This document shows positions 34,977 through 48,011 of a stretch of DNA of 64,000 nucleotides, one piece after another; positions within the stretch are counted from its first letter, which is position 1, and every line of letters starts with the position of its first letter. This stretch comes from Straminergon stramineum (lineage: Eukaryota; Streptophyta; Bryopsida; Hypnales; Calliergonaceae), in contig OY987267.1 of assembly GCA_963920665.1 (NCBI GenBank), forward strand, positions 26,598,001 through 26,662,000, written 5' to 3'. The translations under genes were made by a program, and so were the position numbers. The notes below the pieces were generated by a model that searched no databases, was not told where the DNA came from, and saw nothing but the letters and a program-made list of their open reading frames with translations.

Positions 34977-35190
34977 TCCGCTAATTTGGTGCAAAATGTG
35001 CCAAATTAGTACAAATCGCGCTAAGTTACTGTAAATCCGCTAATTTAGTGTAAATTGCGCTATGTTAATGTTCCACCCCCTAAATTACTGTAAAACCCCT
35101 CTAACTTATTGTAAAATCCTATTTTAGTGTTTCTAGCACTATTTTAGTGTTTTACCCACTACATTAGTGTTTTAGTCATAGTTTTAGTTT
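34977..35190. repeat. Degenerate minisatellite, units about 20 bp
   Basis: Roughly ten imperfect units alternate a CGCTAA/CCCTAA-type start with TTAGTGTAAAT or TTACTGTAAA-type ends, for example near 34979, 35018, 35037, 35058 and 35090. Later units shift to TTTTAGTGTTT. Confidence 0.6.
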
Positions 35191-36450
35191 AACTAACCTC
35201 TTTTGTGTTTTTTCTTATTTATTATTTTTGTGGTTTTCAATTTACTTTTAGTTTCATTTCCTACTTCTAGTCTTTTGTTTTCATTTTCTCATCATTTTAC
35301 CATTAGCCTAATTTGGTTACTCTACCAAATCTTGCTTAACCTCTTTTTAGTTTTAACTCCCCATTTTTCCCCTAAAATTTCCCTTAATTTTCTCCTAATT
35401 GCATTTTCTAGCATCTTGCCCTAACCTCATGAAGTTTCCATTGCTATTTAGCAGAAAACTCCCTAATTGATGGTTATGGCTTAATCCGGAGTAGTAACAC
35501 TTCTGGATTTGTAAATTCATGCTTAATGTTTATATTTTTGGATTTTTAAATAGTAAACCAATATAATGGTTCACATGGGAGTAAAAAAAATATAACTAGT
35601 ATACATGAGTCATGAGTCAATAAATAACCTTATACAAATAGAAGATACGCTCACATTAATGCTATATTTAACTACTTTTGGACTTTAGAAGGAATTCTCG
35701 ACTTTGTCTAGGTATTGTTCATTTAAGATCTTCTAATATTATATAAAATGAGATTGCAATGCCTTTGAAAGTAGAAATTTTTTTAGTAGATCCTATTTAT
35801 ATATGAAAAGATGCCATAAGAACATTATTGAAGCACCTGTATTTAGTTTATTTGTACGTAATAACTTAAATGAATCATTGGGAGATTTTTTGATGTAGGG
35901 GAATTATACCCCCAATTTGGAATTTTGAGTGTTAGAATAAATGGATGAATATGGTATGATGTCAACTAAAATATTATTTGTAAGTGGTACATTTGGATAT
36001 AGGATTGGATTTATATTTAACATTAGAAATTGGGAGATATTCTAATATAATTTCCAAAAAATGATGAGGCAAAAGCAATTACAGACATTTGATAATGTTT
36101 AATGAAAGTTACATACTGAATGTGGATTCACCACTTTCTAATCATTTGGATACAACAAATAACAAATAGGTGCCTTTCAAATCGAATTAAGGCATTATGT
36201 TCAATATCCAAGCTAGGATCTACAACAAGTATTACAATAGTGTCATTCAAAAGTACCTATGCATTTGAGGTTTTCATAAGAGAGTCTTCAACATTTGATG
36301 ACGATGGGCATATATGTCCAACAATGAAAATAAACCTCAAGAGAATTTCTGGTCGGAGAATACATCGAAGAAATACAACCAATGTTGAAGGTTGCATTGA
36401 CAACTATAACCCATAGTGAGTTCCTTCAACAAAATGTTGGAGAAGACCAA
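35191..36450. other. AT-rich intergenic stretch
   Basis: No supported gene. The 25-base segment ATATTTAACTACTTTTGGAC and following bases at 35664-35688 recurs at 51706-51730, showing a shared dispersed sequence. A CACTAGTAGAAAA motif at 36451 resembles a CACTA terminus, but no partner end was confirmed. Confidence 0.35.
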
Positions 36451-36556
36451 CACTAGTAGAAAATGGCATCTAGAACAACAAAAAATCAACAACTTATTGT
36501 TGTTTTAGGCAATAGTGGACAAGACTTCAAAAATTCAATAGTTTATTGTTAAGGCT

Positions 36557-37130
36557 TTAACCCCTAAAGGACAATTGTCCTTTGAACGGACAATTGAAAT
36601 CTGGGTAGGTTCCTATGAAGTCAATTTTGGTTGGATGTTCACAAATTTTTGATACAAGGTGTACGCATGTACCCCCTAAGTGGGAATATAATTTTTTTTT
36701 CGATCAGATGCCCGGATCAAAAGTTATGCTGCCCCGAACTTTTTTTTTAATCGGGCAGATTTTGCAAAAATCCTCCTTTACTTATGAAATTTTACAGGTA
36801 TGTAATTTACATGATTTCAGATACAAATGTAAAAAAAAATAATCATGTATAGTGTAAAAATCTCATTTTTACAGGAGTTAAAGTCTGCTGGCCCTGTCGG
36901 GCAGGGTCAAAAAAAAACTTTTTCTTCTTACTTCGAACGTTATAATCTTTCAATCCGTGCGGTCAAAGTTTCTGAAATTTTTTCCACATATTCCCATAGT
37001 AGTCTAGTACAAATTTGTACGGTTAAATTTTGAAAAAAAACATTTTTTGTTCATGTTTTTCTTACTGTTCTAAGAAGTGGCAGTTTTTCACAGTTTGTGT
37101 CCAAAATGTGCCTCGGCCTTTAGGGGTTAA
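36557..37130. mobile_element. Small TTAA-flanked element with piggyBac-like ends
   Basis: The left end is TTAACCCCTAAAGG (36557-36570) and the right end CCTTTAGGGGTTAA (37117-37130), a perfect 14-base inverted pair. It divides into a TTAA duplication and 10-base terminal inverted repeats beginning CCCC. TTAA is the only direct repeat that fits the flanks. This matches the piggyBac pattern (TTAA target, CCC-type ends). The interior of about 550 bp has no long coding frame; it has CCCGG/GGGC-containing patches and poly-A/T runs unlike its surroundings. Confidence 0.6.
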
Positions 37131-37163
37131 CAAATGAAGTCAGTATGTTGTTAATTTGGATAC

Positions 37164-38562
37164 TCAACAATAAAAGGAAATTATTGAATGGAGGTTTACT
37201 ACTCCTAATTTTTTGATGTGGCTTAGCTTATGACATGGTATTTCATGGCTTGAACATGTTTGAATTGTCATCCTTTTATATTTCAATCCACATTGTACCC
37301 TCCAATGTCCCAATGGGTGAATTTCTCTTCCAACCTTAATATAGCTAGTAGATGAGGGCATGCACCCATCAACTCGCAATTTTTTCCTTGACATCAATAA
37401 AATGGCTTCCTCTCTCAATGCCTCAAGTCTCATTTGTTTTTTTTAACTTTTTTATCATGTCTAATAGAAATGAATGGATGTTGTTTCCCTCTACTAAGCA
37501 TTCACTAAAACTTTAGTCACTTTTGTCTTCAATTTGTCATTTCATTGTGGCACTTTTGTATCCATAACCTTCTATTTGCAATTCTTAGTTTATGTTTCTA
37601 AATGCAACATCATTTGCCATTTACTACAACATTGAAATTAAGTGAATGCAAATAGCCCACAAAAATTTGAAATAACAAGCCCATGCTTTCACAATTCATA
37701 TTCCCAATGCACATGAGTAACATTACTTTAGAAAAAACAAGGTGGCTTCTACATTTGCTCACTATACTAATGTACATGTCATTGTATTATAGTTGTAACA
37801 AATTAACAATGGAACAAATGACATGCCAACTCAACCAATCTATTTTCTAACCTTTCCCCACTTAGGCATTGCTCATGACCTACATGATGAGCCCACAAAA
37901 ACACTAATTTGAGCATGTAGCAAAACATATGGCCATATCATATATAGATCACTTCATGATTTCCAAATATGCATTTCAATCTTCATCTTCAAAGGACTCA
38001 CCAACATCTTACTCAAAAATCCCTAGTGTCTCTTCAATCCTCTCACTAAGTACTTCATTCATTTAAATGCTCCTCCTTGCAGGGTGAGGATGAAAGTTTG
38101 TCTTTGGAATTTTGGACAAAGCACAAAGTCCCTAGAAATCCATGTTGTCCTTCATTCAAAATATCTCACCTTCTTGTTCCTCTTGCTATTCATTGTATAT
38201 TGTATGCCTCCTAACCACCGTTTGTGGCATTGTTTTCCAACTAGGCTCATCCTTAGTGTGTAAGAAAAATATTTGATCACAATTGATTGAAAAAGCAAAA
38301 GATTCATATCTAAATTGTACAAGGGACCAAAAATTTGCCATAGTGAATCCCCACTCATCTTTCTTAACAATGACCTTCCTACCCCTATAGTTCGCCTTCA
38401 CCTATTCACAAACTAGCACCACTATGCAATGTTGTCTGTAGTTTAGCTCCACAATCTCTAAAATATACCCTATGTACTCAAATGTTGCATCAACTAGATT
38501 TTGATCTCGCCTCCCTGATTGACAAGGTCTATGAAAAATTGTAGCTACACATAAGTCACATG
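37164..38562 (-). pseudogene. Decayed CACTA-transposon ORF with DUF4216-like domain
   Basis: On the minus strand from about 38560, one frame reads CVATIFHRP, DATFEYIGYILEIVELNY, a stop, then VKANYRGRKVIVKKDEWGFT, MANFW, ESFAFSINCDQIFFLHTKDEP and SWKTMPQTVVRR. This order (an E-I-E-L-Y segment, D-x-x-GFT, then Q-x-F-F/Y and W) is that of DUF4216, found C-terminal to the transposase in plant CACTA elements. A further frame at 37164-37433 may be the degraded tail. One stop within the domain and AT-driven decay make it a relic. The upstream transposase domain was not recognised. Confidence 0.55.
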
Positions 38563-41500
38563 TTTTCGTTACCTAGTCACTTGCACTCTTCACTTGATAG
38601 AATACCCTTATGTATAAATATTTTTGAAACATTGTGCTTGTAAAAATGATTGTATAGATGAGTCTTCCACATCTTGTGAAACCTCAATCCCTTCTTCTTT
38701 AGTGTCTTGAATCCCTTTTTGAATCCATTCTACAAACAACAATACCTCTTCTAGACCATTGGCATAGAGAACTCATCTCCTTCCATTCCTATATGGGTGT
38801 GTGCTCTAAAACTCTGTTGGTGTTGCTATCCTCTTTTGCTATGTTACTTGATACCTCTTGCAACACATTATAGAGTACATCAATGTTTTTTTGAAGCATT
38901 TAAATGCCCCAAAGCAGAAATTTTTTGTGTTGAACTTGATGTTTCTATGTTATACAAAACAAAAACATCAAGTTGATTGTATTAAAATATACATGGTTTT
39001 CTTCTAGTGTGACCATGGATTTAGGTCCCAATTTAATTTGTCCTATTGACTCTTGAAGTAACACATTATAACTAATTCTTAAGAGCTTACATTGACGTAC
39101 TTCAAAATATTCAATGGGACCCAAACTCATGATGACAAACAAATGGTTCAAGGTTTTAAACTATAGCTTCAAAAATTTAAGACACAATTATTCTTCTCTG
39201 TTTCAAATATAAAATGCAGAACGAGTCCACATCAACAACAACAATAACTCATATATATTGTTGTGTTCAAAGGGAACTCCACAAAAGGGTCTAGGATCAT
39301 TGCACTTGGATAAACTAACTATAATAAAAAAATCAAGTCCTTCTATGTATGTCTCACTATAACATGCCTAATGAAGTACTATAATATACTCAAATGTAAT
39401 CTACTACTCTACTAGTCTATAAACTTTCACTCCAAAGATTCACTACAAAACAATTATGATAGATCCTTTTATCTTTATGAAACTATTTTCTTGCTTGGAT
39501 TAATGGTTGGACATCTAATCATTGGGTAAGAAATCAAAATCACTCTACACTTCATCAATGTCAAGGGCCGTATCTTCATGTGACTTCAATGTTGCTCCTA
39601 ATGCCACTCGAGCTCTTGTTCTCGTCACCCTCTCTTGTTATTGGTTTGGCTTGCATACCACATTCTACCTCTGAGTTCAGGTTCTGTTTTCAATATCTAC
39701 ACCACCTACACCTCCAATTTGTACCAATTGTTTCGTGAGCCTCAATGCATTGGTGGTTCCATCAATGTTGGATTCTAGGTGTCGCCCTTCTCTACTTGAT
39801 TGCCCAACCCTTTGTGTACAACACCTTGACCCATATTGTATTGGTGAACTACCTTGTTTAGACGTTTAGGGTTCCTTTGTGCCTTCTCATCAATCTTCTT
39901 GATATGCCATTTTTTGCCTCTACTTTTGTAACCACTCACTTCCAATGATGATTTTCAAAAGGGCGAACATTGATGATGGTTGGGTGGGTGTGAGTGTTTT
40001 AAACTCCACCCTCTAAGTTAAAACGTGCACTCGGATTCTAGCGGCTTGTTAAATCAATTACCTTTCAATGTTTTCAATCTCAATTCAATTTATGCCTTTT
40101 AAGCAATGGACACTTTGTTTTTAATATCCTAATTAAACTCAAATAACTTAAATCCTAAAATTATTGAACTATGATTAACTATATCGAATATCTAATGAAC
40201 CTAAAGTAAAATCAATCTAACCTACTTGTAGAATGTAAATTGCTCTTTCCGAAAAGATAAAGCAAGTTAAATTCTAATATTCCTAGTGAAAGAAATGAAT
40301 GGATGAAATATCGACCCCTATCTACCTTACAATCTTCATCTGCTAATTAAAAATAGTAAAACTAATCAAAATAAATCCAAATTTTAGGGTTGAATTTTTA
40401 ATGATATTAAGACTAAAACTAATTTGACCAATAATCAAAGAACTTCATCCAAATTAAAACCAAACTTCATCAACCTTTTCCCACTTAAAATTAAAGTATT
40501 TTTTAAATGAGGATAGATTTTGGGATCCTTAAAAGATTTCCTAATTGATTTATAATTTAAATTATTCTTTCAAGATTCTTTAAATTTTTTTTTTTAATTA
40601 TCTTCTAATCTAACTTAAATCAAACCTTCTATTCTAAAATTATTATTTTTAGGATTTTATGTTTTTAAGATGAAAGTTCAGAAATTACCTTTTTTCCCAA
40701 AAGGTAAGACACTCAAAAACAAAATTCCTAATGGAAAAGTTATGAATGAATGAAATTTGTTTAAAATTCTAACAAATTAAATTTCATTCGTTAATTACTC
40801 TTAATCTGAAGGAACAATTGTAATTTTTAATTAATCTAAAATTTCTAAATCCTATCAAGATTCTAAGATTCCCTTGTTTGGTTCTTTTGAATAAAAATAT
40901 TTATTTTTCATTCAAATTTCAAATAAAATTTATCTAATTGTAAATGGTTAAATTTTTGATTATTTTCTAAATTAAAATCTAATTCTCAATTTTTTAAGGT
41001 TAATATTTGTTTCTAATTCTCTTAAGTTTTCTATGATTTATTGTATTGAGCAAATTTTTTAATCAATTTGAAATTTAAAAAGCAAAAGATGAAGAGTTTT
41101 AATGTACCTTTCCCATGAAGGAGACGATTGTACCGTCCTGGAGGATCATGAGATGAATGGTTTCATAGAAACCGGCTTCCTCCTCATCCATTTTTGCTAA
41201 TCCATGGCACCAGTTGAAATTAATCTTTGTTCGTTGTTGTATTTTTTGTTTTAACTTTGTTTTTCCTACTAATAGTTATGGGATTTTATTAATTTTGGTT
41301 GTATTTGAGAAAATCACTAATTAATTAGGAATTATTTTAATACCCCAAAACCTTCAAATCCACTAAATCAAATCAAATCTAATAAATTCTAATTATTTTA
41401 TAATTTTCCTAATCATTCATCCAAAAGATATTAGTTGGTGTTTTTTCTTGTCTATTTGTCTTATTAGGCCTAATAAAACAAAACTTAGCCAAACCCTAGC

Positions 41501-44500
41501 CTTCTAATCCCTATAGGAATCCTAATTAATGACTAACCAACAATTTAATGAACAGTAAAAAGAATAAAATATCAAATCAAATCCAAAACATTCATACCTT
41601 AATTGCGCTTGGATTCCTTTTGTTTGTCCCCTTCCCTTTGTTTCTTTTGCTTCAACTCTAAAGACTCTAAAAACTCTTCTAGCTCTTCATGAATTATTCT
41701 TCAAGTATACATATGCAAGAAATGTAAGTGTTAAAAGTGATTGATTTGTTAACTATTATTTGATCAAATTTTTTGGCTTTTCAAATTCTCAACTCCCTAG
41801 ATTCTCATGCTTTGATTTCTCCTCTCTATTCTCCAATCTCACCCTATCCCTTCACTTATTCCAGTTGTCAATCGTTCATTCACTTCAGATGTCAGTCATT
41901 AGTCATCACTCTCTGGCATAGTCCAGTTGCACTCAGTACATTAAGGTAGACAAGCCTATTACCACCCTGATTTATAATCTGACTATGTTGGGGTCATTTC
42001 CAAGAAGGTCAAATATTTTTCATAGATGTGTGCTTGTTTCATGAGTCGAACCCAAGTAGAATTATAATTTTTTGATCAAAATTGTAATTTCTATGAATTT
42101 CTGAAGTGGTCTACCCTGAAATGACAAAACCGTTTGTAGACTAGAGTCATAAATGTCCTAGAAACAGCCTAAAACCGCCATTTCTTGAATCTATTAGCAT
42201 TTGGAAATTGACCAATAAAGGAGTGACACGATCCCCTAAATGACATTTGTTCTCTAATTTTGTCAGAATCTAGAGCAAATTTGACTAATTTCTTGACAAA
42301 TTTAGATGCTCAAACGGACGGAATTGGGGCCAATTATAGAGTGACGGAATTAGGATGCAGACGGAATTGGGCAAGTCTACCTTAGTTCATACCCTCAAAG
42401 CTTCCTTCAAGGCTCCCAACTCACTACATACTAACATGTAGCGCGTCGTGGTGGGTTGACTTCGATTCCCTATCATTTTCAATCATTGCTGCATATCCAA
42501 TCTTAGTTACCAAGCATTCCCGCTTGTTTCCATTGCTTGCTTACTCCCGGGTTGCCCATAGACTACCTCCAATCTTGGCTTTAGCTGCTAGTTTAGGAAT
42601 TTAATAATTATCACTAGGCTAAACATAATTAATTTATGGGTTTCTCTAGATTCTCTTACTACTAACAACTTCTAACTAACTCTCAAACATATTTTGTTTT
42701 TGTTTTTGGATTTTGGGGGAATATTTCAAATATACTTCTAAATTCTAACTAGCAATCTAAGTTTTGGGGATTTGGAGAATAGTTTTAAACTAACAAACTA
42801 AAATGTTCTAATCTGATTGGGAATCTCTTTTTGGGATAACTCTAACTAAGGGGAAAACTAATCTAAATTTTGGGTTTTTTCTAACTACTACTAATGATTT
42901 TCTAAAGAGTTCAAACTAAAAAATTTGGCTAATTTTATCTAATTCTCTCATGAAATGAAATGTCCCAAATCACTACCACATGCAAGGGCATTTTTTAAGC
43001 ATACAAAGAAAAAGGGTTCTCTAATGGTTTCAAGTACTTAAATACTTAAAACCACCTTGAAAAAATATCAATTCCAAAGTCAAAGCTTCACCATGCAGGG
43101 GTGTTTCTAGGCATACATGGTGCCAATGGACAACTAATAGTATTTTGAAAGTTCAATCTTTAAAGGAGGTACATATGATAGTGTTGAATGGAACATTAAA
43201 GAATAATTTCTCAAAATTTCAAAGTATCCAAGATTCAATCACTAAAGGAGGTACATATGACAAAATTTAAACTGAACTTTAACAATTAAAATCCCAATTT
43301 ATGTTAAACAACGAATTTTGGGCAAAGATTGGTTTAATAAACTTTTGGCAAAGTCGAGCTTTGCCGCCTTAAGCCTATTAACACCAAATTCTGTTGCAAT
43401 GAGCACAAATTGTTAGTATTCAAGAAATCTTAAACAAAATTAGAGTTTAGAGGTCTATTATTTTCAAAACTCTCACAAATAAAAGGAAATGGAGGCTTAG
43501 CCTCTAAAACTTAAGAACAATCAAATAGAAATTACTTTAAAGGGACCCTTTTCTCTTTTAAAGTGTGCAAATCCAAAGATAGAATGAAATCAAGTCGAAT
43601 CTTGACTTGGATCAGTGCTCCGACCAAGCCAGTAGTACGAAAGAAAGGAAAACAAATTTTGGTTATGAAAATGAGGGTACCGACAACCTTGAGGGGGGGC
43701 TTTGTATACTTGTCCTAGGCCCCTTTCCAATAAGTTGTCGGTGGAAAAACATTTACTTTTGACCTTTAGATATTTGCTAAACTACCCTAAAGTATTTCCT
43801 AAATAATCTTTGTTTAATGGAAGAATTCTCTAGAACCTTCTCTATGTAGCTAATAAATCTTGACTAAATGAAATCCAAGATCTTTTCCTAAAGATATTTT
43901 GAAAATAATCCTAACTAATCTAGATATTTTATTAATGAATCCAAAATTATTTCTAAATTCTCTTTCTTTAGACCAAAGATGGCTTGTTACACAAAAAAAA
44001 AGATCTTGGCCAAATCCAATCTTCAATTTTTCAAAAGATATTTGCGAAATTAACTTTGAATTACTACTAATTACTCTAAAAAGTCAAATCTATTACTGAA
44101 CCTTTCCTATCTTTTAGGGAACAATTCCAAATTGAAAAATGATTACATCATTGTGTTCAAAAGACCCAAATTAGCCTTACAAATCCCCTATCCTCTTCTT
44201 TCAAGCCATTTGTAAGTGTCAAATCAACCTACAATAACTCCAAAGAAAAGTCAAAATTCTAACTTTTTTTATTTTTTTATTTTTGAGAAAATTATTTTGC
44301 TAGGGTTACTTGAAAGATTTGTGAAAGAAAGAAAAGACCCCTCATTCATGACATTTGGACACCGTCAACTCTTGGTATGTCGGTTAACTTGCCATCAAGT
44401 TGTAAATTCTTCAAAAGTTCAATGTCGTTGCCGATTCTAGTACTTGCGGATGTTAAAATGTCTTCAAACTTTGTAGGGCGCTTTAATAGCACACAAAACT

Positions 44501-45290
44501 CTATCCTAATTTTTAGTGGGATTTTATCCCAATATGAATAATTTTTAGGAATTTACGACCATGTTTAAAGGTAGTTGACTTCCTATAGAGTCATTGTGAA
44601 TCTTTCGGAAAAATAGGAAACTTTTTGGGTAGTCTCTAAAAAACTCCCCAAATCAAAGTGCAACATTATATTTCACTTTGCACTATTCATAGGGAAGGTA
44701 AAATTAGCAATCCATTTATAATTTCTACCCGAGGAGGAAATTATTCTTGTATCGGGGAATCTTGAAACAAATGGCTTCAATGTTGGCTCTTAGCATGCTT
44801 TTAAGCTAAAAGCATCTTTCTTCATACTCCGGTTGCTCTCCCTTTACCTTATTTGCATTTTGGTTCAATTTTCTATAAATTACTCGCAAAGAAGAATTTT
44901 CTAATCCAAATTCTTCACGAATTAGACGGTGACCTATACTAGACTCTCTAGACCTAAAATAGACTTAGCTAATTTGCAACATGATTTGCAACATTAGTTT
45001 GACATGGATAAAACACTAGGACTGGCTAATACTCGAACCCTTAATTTTGTTGGAAATACTTAAATGACCTATCAAACTCTCAACTAGACACTAAAAGTAG
45101 GAAATTGGAATATTTTAGATACTCCATACTTTTAGGATGACCCCTCACTGTATTGGTAGGAACTTCTACCAAATACCACTCAAATACTCTTTTTATGCCT
45201 TTTTGCACATAAATGCACTAAAAACCTAACAAAAAGAAAAAGAAAAGAAAACCTTGAGTTCCAAGTGCCAACTTGAGTGCTCACATTGGG
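38563..45290. other. Long AT-rich stretch, no supported gene
   Basis: Mostly AT-rich with numerous poly-A/T runs. A minus-strand stretch at about 39760-39950 reads without stops for some 45 codons (IKKIDEKAQRNPKRLNK) and could be decayed coding DNA, perhaps of the CACTA relic on the same strand, but I recognise no family. Other frames are short. No tRNA, LTR pair or tandem array was seen. Confidence 0.35.
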
Positions 45291-45791
45291 CTATGGAGTT
45301 AAGCCTTCAACTTCATCAATGGTTGGTGGTGAACCTAGATGCATGGGCAGCCTTGTTGAAGGGATTGGAGTTAGGTCTCTTACTATAGCCATGTTTGTGC
45401 TCCCTCCTCGATTCAAAGGCACATTCCAATTACAGTTAGGTCTTTTACTATAGCCATGTTTATACTCCCTTCCATGATTCAAAGGCACATTCCAATAATA
45501 GTTTATAACAATGTTCAATGGTGCATTTGAATCATACTCCATTACCTTAGTTGTCCGTATGGTTAAAGTGTTCATTGTTGTGGAAATTGGAATTTCCTCA
45601 TATTCAGCCTCATCAATGTGAGGTGCCTCTTCTTCACATACACTTCCCACACTAACTTCGTCATTGCTTTGAAGATTCCTTGGTATGCTCAAAGGAATAT
45701 ATGTTGGTACTAGAGATTTTGCTTGCCATTCTAACACGAGCATTGGAATACGTATGCCTTCATTGTTCTTAGAAGGATTTATTCCCCTCAT
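45291..45791 (-). CDS. Hypothetical ORF with internal 66-bp duplication
   Basis: An open frame of 166 codons, unusually long for this AT-rich region, that I do not recognise. Near its middle a segment is duplicated in tandem: WNVPLNHGREYKHGYSKRP is followed by WNVPLNRGGSTNMAIVRD, from DNA units of about 66 bp with differing indels (45378-45505). The start codon is uncertain; an in-frame stop lies shortly upstream and another minus frame (45840-46025, MDFILENDN) follows in a different frame, so it may be a remnant of a longer, broken gene. It has no signal peptide, membrane segment or known motif. It could equally be part of a transposon protein or chance. Confidence 0.25.
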   Translation of the reverse strand: MRGINPSKNNEGIRIPMLVLEWQAKSLVPTYIPLSIPRNLQSNDEVSVGSVCEEEAPHIDEAEYEEIPISTTMNTLTIRTTKVMEYDSNAPLNIVINYYWNVPLNHGREYKHGYSKRPNCNWNVPLNRGGSTNMAIVRDLTPIPSTRLPMHLGSPPTIDEVEGLTP

Positions 45792-46122
45792 TGGCGGTGA
45801 ATTTGTTGTTGGAATTTCATCCTATAAATGGACATGGTCCTATTCTCGAGAACGAAAGGTTTCTTTGTTAGCAAAATTGTTCCTATCATAGCTACCCGTA
45901 TATGTGATTGTGTAATGGTGTCTTGGCGAACTTGGTTGGTTGGGGGGGATCATTGTAGCCCAAGCATTATTGCGTAGGTGCTCTTCTTTGTTCCTATGGT
46001 TGTCATTTTCTAGAATAAAATCCAATCCAATTTGGTCTTTTGATTAGTAAGGCAAGGGCTCATCGTTCTTGTCCTTAGTATTCCCATCTATAAGGACCTG
46101 TTTATAGAAGAGGGTAGGATTG

Positions 46123-46307
46123 CACTACAAGAGAAAGTATAGTCCTAGTCTTTTGGGTAATGACCTATAAGAAGTCTTTTAAGTAAAAATTTTACTAAAA
46201 ATACATGTATTTTCAGTAAAATTTTATTTAAAAGACTCTTTATAGGTCATTATCCAAAAGACTATACTACTAGGACTAAAATTAAAATACACCTTTCTCT
46301 TGTAGTG
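46123..46307. mobile_element. CACTA-type MITE with 3-bp target duplication
   Basis: 185 bp with perfect 15-base inverted ends CACTACAAGAGAAAG / CTTTCTCTTGTAGTG, flanked on both sides by TTG (46120-46122 and 46308-46310). CACTA ends and a 3-bp duplication define the CACTA superfamily. Most of the interior is also self-complementary (AGTCTTTTGGGTAATGACC against GGTCATTATCCAAAAGACT), so it folds as a near-complete hairpin. Confidence 0.85.
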
Positions 46308-47028
46308 TTGTGTCCACATTTCCCATGTTCCAATTTGCTATTTGCATAGATGTACATCAAATCCTTTGTCTTAGATGTAGCTAGATGGTTTCGTAGTAGG
46401 GCTTTTTCTTTTTTCTTTTTAATGACATGCCATAGTGGCGCTAGAAAGTGTTGTACTGGTGTTCTAAATTTCAACATTCATCTACATATTGGATAGAAAA
46501 TATCACAATAGTACATATGACATGTTCATAATTCTCTTTTCATCCACAATTTGGCACTTTCATCTAAGATTTTTTTTTCTAATTTGTAGTTAATTGGCAA
46601 AAAACTTCATAGTTTTTGCAATTTATTGGCCAAATCATTTTTTTCTAGTGCAATCTGGCACCAGAAAGCCCCCCCCCCAAAGTAGTGTTTCACACTTTAT
46701 TGTGCAAACATAGATACATGCTCCAATTCGTTTCACATGAAGATGTGGAGCACGTTAAACCTAGAACTTTTTTTGCAATCTTTAAAGAGCATCACCACCT
46801 ATCCTATTCCACCACTGATGAGGCAATAACTAATATGGAGTAGTACTAAGAGCCTCTAGTAAGGGGTCATATGGACCTATCTTCTCTTCAAATGCGTCAG
46901 CTCTTGCATTGCCTTCAAATACTAACAGTCCTAGTGGCGGGGCCAAGTGTCAAATGACTCAATTCAAAGCACATTTAGCAATGCCGTCATTCTTGATGTT
47001 TGCTACATTTGTCAGAAATGGATTCAAT
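46308..47028. other. AT-rich spacer
   Basis: No supported gene; contains a ten-base poly-C run at about 46669-46678. Confidence 0.35.
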
Positions 47029-47340
47029 CACTATAATAAAAAATGGTAAAAAAAATCACACTCAAAATTGAGTGTGGTTCATTTAACCACTTTTTTTATG
47101 CTGGCCCACTATGTGTGTAGCCAACTTTTATTGCAATTTTCGACTGCAATTTTTAGAATTTTGGGTCATATATAGTTCAGGACCTTTCAAATGTTATATT
47201 ATACACCCCAAAATTCTAAAAGTTGCGGTCAAAAATCACAAAAGAAGCTAAAGGCCCATTTTGCTCCCATGCACAAAAACATGGTCAAAAGAACTATGCT
47301 CAAATTTGAGTTTAATGTTTTTTACCATATTTTTTAGAGT
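47029..47340. mobile_element. Foldback MITE-like element
   Basis: The left arm CACTATAATAAAAAATGGTA (47029) with CACTCAAAATTGAGTG pairs imperfectly with the right arm CTCAAATTTGAGTTTAATG...TTTTTTACCATATTTTTTAG ending near 47337. Nested inside, GCAATTTTTAGAATTTTGGG (47150) pairs with CCCCAAAATTCTAAAAGTTG (47207). The left end starts CACTA, but the right end is not a clean TAGTG and no target duplication was established. Confidence 0.5.
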
Positions 47341-48011
47341 TAATAATACTCTAGCATAGTAGAGGTCTTTAAGCATCGAATTCCAACGAGAGTCAAATTG
47401 CCACTTGTAATTTCTTCCAATCAATGGGTCCAATAGAAATGGAGGATTCTTGAGAGAATATATGTGCTCTCCCAAAGACTTCATTATTATCTAAGCTTTT
47501 GGTATTGTTGGGATTTTGCCATTCAAAGTGCCATAAAGCAATGATTGAGCACAAGTTGTACCATGTGTAGAAAATTATCACATTTTATCTAGAATGCTTT
47601 GGGATGAATGTTCTTCTAAACTTCTTTGGTTTTGCACAAAATTACATGTCCATTTTTCCTCTTCTCCAAACTCATCTCAAACGTTATGCACGTCTAATCA
47701 CCATGTGCATTGTCTGCTTGTAGTGCACTAAATGGTCTATCTTGAGGAAGTTGGTGGCGGAGCATGTCTAAGCAGGAAGTCTCCATCAACTATAATATTT
47801 ACTAGATTTGTAAGTGGCAATTTACTATTGTGCTATAATGGAATGAGAAGATGTAATAAATAGTGAAAAGGTGCTGAAATCCTTGGAAAACACAAATCCT
47901 CGTACACATGAAGTTGAAGTCCATGAGAAAATTAGGGTTTGCACTTCAAAAAAGCAAGAACTAAAAAATTATAACAAGAATTGGTGATAAATGCTTACTA
48001 CTTTCTTTAGA
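47341..48011. other. AT-rich spacer
   Basis: Only short unrelated frames are present; nothing recognised. Confidence 0.35.

Noticed and set aside
36451..39009. CACTAGTAGAAAA at 36451 and CTTCTAGTG at 39001-39009 as the two ends of a CACTA element containing the DUF4216-like relic
   Set aside because: The 3-bp flanks (caa and tga) differ and the end similarity is short; not enough to define an element.
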